Assembly: GCA_009777135.1 (NCBI GenBank)
Contig: WRMM01000029.1
Span: 1-12,933 of the forward strand
Direction: 5' to 3'
Source: Candidatus Fibrimonadales bacterium
GTDB taxonomy: Bacteria > Fibrobacterota > Fibrobacteria > Fibrobacterales > Fibrobacteraceae
DNA length: 12,933 bases
Shown: positions 7,255 through 12,933 of the stretch, one piece after another
Position numbering within the stretch: the stretch's first letter is position 1
Layout: every line of letters begins with the position of its first letter
The notes under the pieces: model-generated
What the model was told of the DNA's origin: nothing
Seen by the model: the letters and a program-made list of their open reading frames with translations, nothing else
Database searches by the model: none
Translations under genes and position numbers: made by a program

Positions 7255-9204
7255 ATGGGAAAAATCATAGGAATAGACTTAGGCACAACCAATAGCTGCG
7301 TTTCCGTTATGGAAGGCGGAAAGCCGGTTGTTATTGCGAACGCAGAAGGTTTTCGCACCACCCCGTCAATAGTCGCTTTCGGCAAATCCGGCGAGCGTTT
7401 GGTTGGCCACGTAGCCAAAAGACAGGCTATTACAAACGCAGAAAAAACCATTTACTCAATAAAAAGGTTTATGGGCCGCCGCGCAGAAGAATGCAACGAA
7501 GCAGAAAAGCACATGCCCTACCAGCTAGTTGGCAAAGGCTCGGATTTAGTGCGCGTTAGCGCAGATGGCAAGGAATATGCTCCTCCGGAAATCTCGGCTA
7601 TTGTTTTGCAAACAATGAAAAAAATCGCTGAAGATTACCTTGGGCAAGAGGTTAGCCAAGCGGTTATCACCGTTCCGGCATATTTTAACGATGCTCAAAG
7701 GCAAGCCACAAAAGATGCAGGGCGCATTGCCGGTTTGGAAGTTTTGCGCATAGTAAATGAGCCAACCGCCGCCGCTCTAGCTTATGGCCTTGACACCAAA
7801 AAGAATGAGAAAATTGCCGTTTATGATTTAGGCGGAGGAACTTTTGATATTTCCATTTTGGAGATTTTTGAAAACTCCTTTGAAGTGCTTGCGACAAACG
7901 GCGACACTGCGCTTGGCGGAGACAACTTTGACGAGGTTGTAATTGACTGGATTAACGAAGAGTTCCGCAAGGATAATCCTGGCATAGACCTCAAAAAAGA
8001 CAAAATGGCATTGCAGCGTTTGAAAGATGCGGCAGAAAAGGCAAAAATTGACCTTTCAGCGGCAACAAGCACAAACATAAATCTGCCCTTTGTTACCGCA
8101 GATGCAACTGGTCCAAAGCACTTGGATTTAACGCTAACGCGCGCCAAGTTTGACCAAATAACCGCATCTCTTGTGGAAAGAACTTTGGGACCTTGCAGAA
8201 AAGCATTGGCAGATGCAAAGCTGAAAGCCTCTGATATTAACGAGGTGATTTTGGTTGGCGGTTCAATTCGCATTCCAGCCGTTCAAGACGCTGTTAAAAA
8301 TTTGTTTGGCAAAGAACCTCACAAGGGCGTAAATCCCGATGAAGTTGTTGCAATAGGGGCAGCGATTCAGGGTGGCGTTTTGGCAGGCGACAGTTCTTTG
8401 AAAGATGTGGTGCTTTTGGATGTGACTCCGCTCTCCCTTGGCATAGAAACCTTGGGCAGCGTTATGACCAAGCTGATAGACCGCAACACCACAATTCCTA
8501 TCCGCAAAAGCCAAGTGTTCAGCACCGCAGACGATAACCAGAGTGCAGTTACAATACATGTTCTGCAAGGCGAAAGAGAATTTGCAAGGGACAACCGCAC
8601 GCTAGGACGCTTTGACCTAACCGGCATCCCGCCAAAACCTCGCGGCATGCCTCAAATAGAAGTTTCTTTTGACATTGACGCAAACGGCATTGTGCATGTA
8701 AGCGCAAAAGACAAGGAAACCGGCAAAGAGCAGAGCATAAAAATCCAAACCTCCTCTGGTCTCAGCGAAGACGAGATAAACAAAATGGTAAAGGATGCAG
8801 AAGCCAACGCAGACCAAGACAAAAAAGCCCGTGAATTGATTGATGCAAAAAATCAAGCCGAGCAAATTATCTATCAGGCAGAAAAAGCGTTAAAAGAAAA
8901 CGAAGGCAAAATATCCGCTGATTTGGTTTCTCAGGCAAATTCCGCAATTGCGGATTTAAAATCTGCAACAGAAAAAGCCGAGAGCAAAGAAGAAATCCAG
9001 AGCGCCATTGAAAAAGCCCAAGGCGTAATAGGCCAAATTCTTCAAGCCGCTCCTCCCAATGCAAACGCAGAAGCTGGCGCTGAACAGCATCAACATGGCG
9101 AAAACTGCGGAGGCACCTGCGGCGACGATTGCTGTCAAAACAAAGACGACAAAAAAGAAGGTCCTGTGGACGCGGATTTTGAAGTGGTGGACGATAAGAA
9201 ATAG
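7255..9204 (+). CDS. dnaK: Molecular chaperone DnaK (Hsp70) with a His/Cys-rich C-terminal tail
   Basis: This is the cytoplasmic Hsp70 that binds unfolded peptides in an ATP-driven cycle with DnaJ and GrpE. The 649 residues contain the three family signatures: IDLGTTNSC at 7-15, YDLGGGTFDIS in the ATPase domain, and VILVGGSIRIP at 331-341. In the third, the usual Thr after GGS is Ile338, breaking the classic pattern. The interdomain linker region LLDVTPLSLGIET, the beta substrate domain and the helical lid follow. The C-terminus ends in the conserved-style VDADFEVVDDKK, but just before it is an unusual cluster H612, H614, C618, C622, C626, C627 within a Gly/Asp-rich stretch, which could bind metal or respond to redox state. 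The start is fixed by the AAGGAG site. Between it and dnaJ lies a repeat-bounded cassette. Confidence 0.98.
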   Translation: MGKIIGIDLGTTNSCVSVMEGGKPVVIANAEGFRTTPSIVAFGKSGERLVGHVAKRQAITNAEKTIYSIKRFMGRRAEECNEAEKHMPYQLVGKGSDLVRVSADGKEYAPPEISAIVLQTMKKIAEDYLGQEVSQAVITVPAYFNDAQRQATKDAGRIAGLEVLRIVNEPTAAALAYGLDTKKNEKIAVYDLGGGTFDISILEIFENSFEVLATNGDTALGGDNFDEVVIDWINEEFRKDNPGIDLKKDKMALQRLKDAAEKAKIDLSAATSTNINLPFVTADATGPKHLDLTLTRAKFDQITASLVERTLGPCRKALADAKLKASDINEVILVGGSIRIPAVQDAVKNLFGKEPHKGVNPDEVVAIGAAIQGGVLAGDSSLKDVVLLDVTPLSLGIETLGSVMTKLIDRNTTIPIRKSQVFSTADDNQSAVTIHVLQGEREFARDNRTLGRFDLTGIPPKPRGMPQIEVSFDIDANGIVHVSAKDKETGKEQSIKIQTSSGLSEDEINKMVKDAEANADQDKKARELIDAKNQAEQIIYQAEKALKENEGKISADLVSQANSAIADLKSATEKAESKEEIQSAIEKAQGVIGQILQAAPPNANAEAGAEQHQHGENCGGTCGDDCCQNKDDKKEGPVDADFEVVDDKK

Positions 9205-9221
9205 GATGCAAAGTTATGTCT

Positions 9222-9661
<440 letters not shown>

Positions 9662-9675
9662 GGTTTAATTGTAAA

Positions 9676-10818
9676 ATGTCAAAAAAACGCGATTACTACG
9701 AAATTCTTGGCGTTGCTAAAAATGCTTCTGCGGATGAGATTAAGCGAGCGTATAAAAAACTCGCTGTAAAATATCATCCAGACAAAAATCCTGGTGATAA
9801 AGAAGCAGAAAACAAATTCAAGGAAGCGGCTGAGGCTTATGATGCGCTTTCCGATGAGCAAAAGAAAGCCCAGTACGATCGCTTTGGGCATGAAGGTCTA
9901 AGCAGCGCAGGCTTTGGCGGTTTTAGCTCTGGCAGTTTTTCGTTTGAAGATATATTCACGCATTTTGGAGATATTTTTGCGGATATTGGAGGCTTTGGAA
10001 ACTTTGGCGGAGCACGCAGCTCATCGCGCGGCAGAGGACCTGTTCCGGGCGAAGATTTGCAAATAGGCATTGCCATTACGCTTAGGGAAATTGCAGAAGG
10101 AACTGTAAAAAAAGTTCGCATAAAACGCTACAAAGCGTGCCCCGACTGCAACGGCAAAGGCGGAACAGGAACAAAGACCTGCGAAGCCTGCGGAGGAAAA
10201 GGGCAGGTGCGTCGCAGAATGCGCAGCATTTTTGGAGAAATGGTCAATGTGACTACTTGCCCGGACTGCAATGGCTCTGGAGAAGCAATAACCAATAAAT
10301 GCAAAACATGCACAGGGCAAAGGCGTGTTAAAACCGAAGATACCATAGAAGTAAAAATCCCTGCTGGCGTTGCAAGCGGAAATTATATTAAGCTGCGCGG
10401 CGAAGGAAATGCAAGCGCGCAAGGCGGCCCAACAGGTTCGCTCATTGTGCATATAGAAGAAAAGAATGATGATTTTTTTGTGCGAGACGGGCAAAATCTT
10501 TTCTGTAAAGTGCTGGTTCCTGTTTACCGCCTCGCTTTGGGCGGCGAGCAAAGAGTTCCAACCTTGTTCGGCGAAATCAAGGTAAAAATTTCCGCTGGCT
10601 TGCAGCCCGGAACTCAGTTAAGAGTTAGAGGCCAAGGTTTGCCTGGTTACAATTCCGATTACAAAGGCGACCTTTTTGTGGAAATCCAATCCCACATTCC
10701 AGAAAGCCTTTCTTCAAAAGAAAAATCTCTTTACGAGGAACTAAGCCAGCTTGGTTTGGACAGAGACGAGAAAAGGGAAAAAGGATTGTTTGACAGGATA
10801 AAGGAATTTTTTGGCTAG
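9676..10818 (+). CDS. dnaJ: Chaperone protein DnaJ (Hsp40, type I)
   Basis: DnaJ delivers substrates to DnaK and stimulates its ATPase. The 380 residues are full length: J domain at 1-70 with the catalytic HPD at 34-36; a Gly/Phe-rich linker at about 75-115 (GFGGFSSGSFSFEDIF); a zinc-binding domain with four CxxC pairs at C155/C158, C169/C172, C195/C198 and C209/C212, the last ending TGQR instead of GxG; then the two C-terminal beta domains. ATG 9676 begins the usual MSKKRDYYEILGV. There is no clear Shine-Dalgarno in the 14 bp separating it from the repeat arm, so the cassette may have removed or replaced its native initiation signals. It should still be co-transcribed with dnaK unless the repeat duplex is cleaved. 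Confidence 0.97.
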   Translation: MSKKRDYYEILGVAKNASADEIKRAYKKLAVKYHPDKNPGDKEAENKFKEAAEAYDALSDEQKKAQYDRFGHEGLSSAGFGGFSSGSFSFEDIFTHFGDIFADIGGFGNFGGARSSSRGRGPVPGEDLQIGIAITLREIAEGTVKKVRIKRYKACPDCNGKGGTGTKTCEACGGKGQVRRRMRSIFGEMVNVTTCPDCNGSGEAITNKCKTCTGQRRVKTEDTIEVKIPAGVASGNYIKLRGEGNASAQGGPTGSLIVHIEEKNDDFFVRDGQNLFCKVLVPVYRLALGGEQRVPTLFGEIKVKISAGLQPGTQLRVRGQGLPGYNSDYKGDLFVEIQSHIPESLSSKEKSLYEELSQLGLDRDEKREKGLFDRIKEFFG

Positions 10819-10880
10819 GCGGGTTTCGCCATAAATGCTGTTTCTATATATGGATTGATAAAAAGCTTAGTTTAGAGTTT
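10819..10880. other. Convergent intergenic region between dnaJ and the outer-membrane gene
   Basis: This 62-bp gap separates the converging 3' ends. Two weak hairpins are visible: GGCG-N5-CGCC just after the dnaJ stop without a following U-run, and TTTAGA-GTT-TCTAAA at 10871-10885, which overlaps the stop codon of the minus-strand gene. One of them may end transcription, but neither is a convincing intrinsic terminator. Confidence 0.35.
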
Positions 10881-12047
10881 CTAAAAAGGAATCCCAATGC
10901 CTAGGTTAATGTCTGGCAAAGGAAAATTAGAAGCTTCGCCTATAGCGAAAACTCTTGCTGCGGCTCCATATCCAGCATCAACAAATATGCTTGCTTTAGA
11001 AAACTTCCACGAATAGCCTAGGTAACCCATAGCGTCTAACCACAAAGATTTACGATTATCTGGTGAACAAAACTCGTCGCAGTTATCTTCACCAAAATAA
11101 ATATGGCTTCCAAAGTGATAAAATAAACCTAGTTGCCCTTGCAAATACCAACCAGCCCCCTTTCCGCTCAAATAATGGCGCATTCCTATGTCGCTACCTA
11201 ACCTGAGCAGATTACGCTTGCTTGATTTTTCTCTGAGAAAACTAGGTCTGATTATTAGCGAATTAGATAAACTAAACGGGATTTCAATCGTTGAGTATAT
11301 TGCATATAATACCATTGCTTCTTCATTTTCGGATTCTGATGAAGGATTAGACATTAAACCGCTAAATAATAACCAAAGCGGATGCAAATAAACCGATACT
11401 CTAGTGTTGGCGTGCTCTTGTTTTTCTAATTCTTTTTTTGGGACTTTGCTAGCGCCAAAAGGAATCCCAATGCCTATGTTAAAATCCGGGTGAGGATCAT
11501 TGCTTGGGGTACCTTCATAATCAATGTTTGGTTTACCATCAACATCAAAGTCGCTAAACCCAAATCCAATATCGGCAAATATGTTTATTCCAGAAAATTT
11601 CCACGAATAACCTAAATAACCGTATAAATCTGTGATTAATCCTTTTTTTTCAAATTGTCTTCCCAATGTAGAGCTATATATTTTTGAATTATTGTAATAT
11701 GCGCCAAATGCTGCTTGCAAATATAAACCCTCGCCCTTTTTGAACCAAAAATGACGAAGCCCAATATCTGAACCTAATCTAAATAAATAGCCTCGTTCAT
11801 TCAGAGGTCGATCTCTATACCGTAAACTAGGTCTAACTATTAGCGAATTAGATAAACTGAGTGGAATTTCAACTGTTGAGTATATTGCGAGAGGGTCATA
11901 CACTATAGGACTGTAAATAAGACTAAAAGGATGCAAATAAACCGATACTCTAGTGTTATCTTGCTCTTTGGCTGTTTCTTGCGCATTTGCATGAGAAATG
12001 GAAATAATCAATGAAATAACATATACAAAGGGCAGATGTTTGTTCAT
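10881..12047 (-). CDS. Exported, probably outer-membrane beta-barrel protein made of two copies of one module
   Basis: The 388 residues start with a signal peptide (hydrophobic VYVISLIISISHANA, likely cleavage after A22) and contain two related modules: residues 31-197 and 214-388. Each opens with NTRVSVYLHP, continues with YSTVEIPLSLSNSLIVRPS or its near copy, RLGSDIGLRH, GWYLQ and LGYSWKFS, and ends in GIGIPF. Alternating polar/hydrophobic strands and the terminal Phe suit an outer-membrane beta-barrel; each module alone resembles a small barrel. The linker at about 198-213 is charged. I do not recognise a named family and assign no function. It converges on dnaJ and follows the toxin gene on the same strand, with 44 bp between them. 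It could be two barrels in a chain or one larger pore. Confidence 0.8.
   Translation of the reverse strand: MNKHLPFVYVISLIISISHANAQETAKEQDNTRVSVYLHPFSLIYSPIVYDPLAIYSTVEIPLSLSNSLIVRPSLRYRDRPLNERGYLFRLGSDIGLRHFWFKKGEGLYLQAAFGAYYNNSKIYSSTLGRQFEKKGLITDLYGYLGYSWKFSGINIFADIGFGFSDFDVDGKPNIDYEGTPSNDPHPDFNIGIGIPFGASKVPKKELEKQEHANTRVSVYLHPLWLLFSGLMSNPSSESENEEAMVLYAIYSTIEIPFSLSNSLIIRPSFLREKSSKRNLLRLGSDIGMRHYLSGKGAGWYLQGQLGLFYHFGSHIYFGEDNCDEFCSPDNRKSLWLDAMGYLGYSWKFSKASIFVDAGYGAAARVFAIGEASNFPLPDINLGIGIPF
10884..11957 (-). repeat. Internal tandem duplication in the outer-membrane protein gene
   Basis: Module 1 is encoded at 11457-11957 and module 2 at 10884-11408. The 29-bp stretches at 11380-11408 and 11929-11957 are identical and lie 549 bp apart, a multiple of three; further near-identical blocks encode the EIPxSLSNSL strand and the terminal GIGIPF. 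High DNA identity in patches suggests a fairly recent duplication, or gene conversion keeping the copies alike. Confidence 0.85.
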
Positions 12048-12068
12048 AAATAGAAAATGTAGAAAATA

Positions 12069-12096
12069 TGTAAAGAAAAAGCTGATTTTCTTTACA
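12069..12096 (-). terminator. Stem-loop overlapping the toxin stop codon
   Basis: A perfect 11-bp inverted repeat (TGTAAAGAAAA / TTTTCTTTACA) surrounds a 6-base loop. Read on the minus strand, it begins within the last codons of the toxin gene and ends 21 bp before the outer-membrane gene start. The stem is AT-rich and no clean U-run follows, so it may be a weak terminator, an mRNA-stabilising hairpin or an operator for the downstream gene. A 9-bp near-perfect tandem repeat (TAGAAAAT + G/A) occupies 12051-12068. Confidence 0.45.
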
Positions 12097-12430
12097 CATC
12101 GGGTTGTTTTTTTATCCCAATGAATTTCAATAAAGCATCCTCTATTTGCTCAACATACCTATCTTCAATGTGTCCTATATATTCACCTAATCCAGATTTT
12201 TTAATAGTCGTCAATTTATCAATCATAACAAAGCCGATTCTGCCAAGATTATTTTCTAGCGATGGCTCAATTTTTATTCTGAAATTAGAAGTCATTTCAA
12301 CAGTAGTCATAGGAATAACTGTCACGGAATCAAAATCATTAAAGGCAAGTGATTGTATTATAACCGCAGGGCGAGGCTTGGTGGAATATGTTCCGCCAGT
12401 AGTCGTGTAAATATCAAATTGTTTCATCAT
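12092..12430 (-). CDS. Type II toxin of the MazF/PemK family (probable mRNA endoribonuclease)
   Basis: The 112 residues have the MazF/PemK layout: an N-terminal strand KQFDIY, a loop, KPRPAVIIQS at 18-27 with the family Arg (R20), VTVIPMTT at 36-43 with the conserved Thr pair, a central basic segment, then GFVMIDKLTTIKKSGLGEYIG and a C-terminal helix. In known members the Arg and Thr act in RNA cleavage, arresting translation. Two adjacent ATGs at 12430 and 12427 are possible starts; the second gives the more usual MKQFD beginning. The start overlaps the upstream small gene by 17 bp, the classic antitoxin-toxin arrangement with translational coupling. A CcdB-like activity cannot be excluded because the fold is shared. 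Confidence 0.85.
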   Translation of the reverse strand: MMKQFDIYTTTGGTYSTKPRPAVIIQSLAFNDFDSVTVIPMTTVEMTSNFRIKIEPSLENNLGRIGFVMIDKLTTIKKSGLGEYIGHIEDRYVEQIEDALLKFIGIKKQPDV

Positions 12431-12587
12431 CCCACCATTCGCTTACAACATCTTCTATCCAATCAACGGTTTCTTTGTCAGAAGCAAAAGGAAAATAGAC
12501 AACGCCATTTCTTGAAACGCTTCTTTCGTAATCTGCGTTTTTAATAGCAGCTCTGATTTTCTCTTTTTCCATTACCATTGTTGCCAT
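12414..12587 (-). CDS. Probable small antitoxin partner of the MazF-like toxin
   Basis: The 57-residue protein starts at ATG 12587, chosen because AAGGAGG lies 6 bp upstream; a longer in-frame ATG at 12641 lacks such a site. The N-terminal part is charged (MEKEKIRAAIKNADYERS), the middle is short and beta-like (NGVVYFPF), and the C-terminus is strongly acidic and aromatic (VDWIEDVVSEWWDDETI), the kind of tail that wraps a MazF dimer. I see no clear AbrB/SpoVT or ribbon-helix-helix DNA-binding domain, so it is not an obvious MazE. The antitoxin role is inferred from position, size and the 17-bp overlap with the toxin gene. Confidence 0.7.
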   Translation of the reverse strand: MATMVMEKEKIRAAIKNADYERSVSRNGVVYFPFASDKETVDWIEDVVSEWWDDETI

Positions 12588-12593
12588 ATTGAA

Positions 12594-12600
12594 CCTCCTT
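12594..12600 (-). promoter_or_regulatory. Strong ribosome binding site of the antitoxin gene
   Basis: AAGGAGG on the minus strand, 6 bp before ATG 12587. It decides between two in-frame starts and gives the antitoxin much stronger initiation than the overlapped toxin gene. Confidence 0.8.
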
Positions 12601-12641
12601 TTCCGTTCTTCCGTAAAAATAGAAAAATTGTCTGTAGCCAT

Positions 12642-12708
12642 TGCCCTATATTCCGAGGTTGTGGTATAAATCTACCTTTTTCGTGGGAAAAAATGTATAT
12701 TATAGGCT
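12642..12708. promoter_or_regulatory. Divergent promoter region with mirrored TATAGG hexamers
   Basis: The gap between the minus-strand antitoxin operon and the plus-strand ATPase remnant carries TATAGG in each outward direction: 12645-12650 on the minus strand and 12701-12706 on the plus strand, each within 3 bp of an ATG (12641 and 12709). These may be -10 elements of divergent promoters, in which case the plus-strand transcript would be leaderless and the antitoxin leader would be about 50 bases. Sequence support is only the motif and its symmetry. Confidence 0.3.
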
Positions 12709-12933
12709 ATGGAAAGACTTGCGTATAAATCTCTGCTTGCTTGGCAAAAGAAATTCATATACAAAGAATTGAAAAAAGGCGCTAGAGCATACGCCTACGA
12801 AGACGCTATGAAATGGCTCTTTGATACCAAGCTGGTGTACAAAGTCAGCCAAGCCACGCCTGCCATGCCGCTTTCTCGCAATGCGCAAAGAGAAGCGTTT
12901 AAATTGTATATGGTGGATATTGGGCTTTTATGC
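12709..12933 (+). pseudogene. AAA/DUF4143-type ATPase gene lacking its ATPase core (3' partial)
   Basis: The 75 visible codons run off the window. Residues 1-13 (MERLAYKSLLAWQ) match the usual N-terminus of AAA-family ATPases that carry a DUF4143 domain. In those proteins a Walker A motif (GxRQxGKT-like) follows soon after, but here the sequence passes straight to KFIYKELKKGARAYAYEDA, MKWLFDTKLVYKV and FKLYMVDIGLL, which belong well beyond the ATPase core, near the start of DUF4143. About 200 residues with Walker A, Walker B and sensor motifs are therefore missing, yet the frame is open across the junction near 12748. Most likely an internally deleted remnant, or a rare ATPase-less derivative. 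Its position beside a toxin-antitoxin pair suggests a small accessory patch. Confidence 0.7.

Noticed and set aside
10818..10832. GGCG-N5-CGCC as the dnaJ terminator
   Set aside because: Only a 4-bp stem and no U-run follows.
12120..12410. Plus-strand frame opposite the toxin gene
   Set aside because: Antisense shadow of a gene with clear MazF/PemK motifs and an overlapping partner.
12588..12641. Upstream in-frame ATG (12641) as the antitoxin start
   Set aside because: No ribosome site precedes it, while AAGGAGG is placed correctly for ATG 12587.

Overview
The window looks like a contiguous piece of a chromosome from a moderately AT-rich bacterium of the Fibrobacterota/Bacteroidota side of the tree. 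The best clue is the first gene: a huge secreted protein with an InlB-type B-repeat, a GLUG-like region, a tandem Ig-like array and a C-terminal segment resembling type IX secretion (T9SS) sorting domains. I favour Fibrobacterota, perhaps gut-associated. That is an inference from protein style, not from a marker gene.

Layout. 1-4233: 3' part of the giant secreted protein. 4258-6567: a tight housekeeping operon of tsaE (tRNA t6A synthesis), folK (folate), engB (ribosome assembly GTPase) and an mlaE-type lipid-transport permease, with overlapping or 3-bp-spaced junctions. 6568-6711: an intergenic region with two inverted repeats and a possible promoter. 6712-10818: the grpE-dnaK-dnaJ heat-shock chaperone operon, interrupted between dnaK and dnaJ by a 440-bp cassette. 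10881-12047 (minus): a secreted, probably outer-membrane protein made of two copies of one module. 12092-12587 (minus): a MazF/PemK-like toxin with a small upstream partner, a probable toxin-antitoxin pair. 12709-12933 (plus): the start of a gene resembling an AAA/DUF4143 ATPase that has lost its ATPase core.

The most striking item is the cassette at 9222-9661. An intact four-helix-bundle (23S rRNA intervening-sequence/S23-like) protein gene is bounded by tandem 7-bp repeats (GTTGAGA units on the left, the reverse complement on the right). The two arms form a 32-bp perfect inverted repeat. The reading frame starts inside the left arm and its stop codon touches the right arm, so the unit is almost nothing but a gene and its ends. 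It resembles the ORF-bearing intervening sequences of some 23S rRNAs, but it sits in the mRNA of a protein-coding operon. The transcript should fold the arms into a long duplex, a plausible RNase III substrate separating dnaK from dnaJ.

Other points of interest are a His/Cys-rich cluster in the DnaK tail, inverted repeats upstream of grpE with no CIRCE element seen, the duplicated outer-membrane module and the core-deleted ATPase. No tRNA, rRNA or CRISPR array was seen, and no gene-free stretch exceeds 300 bp.
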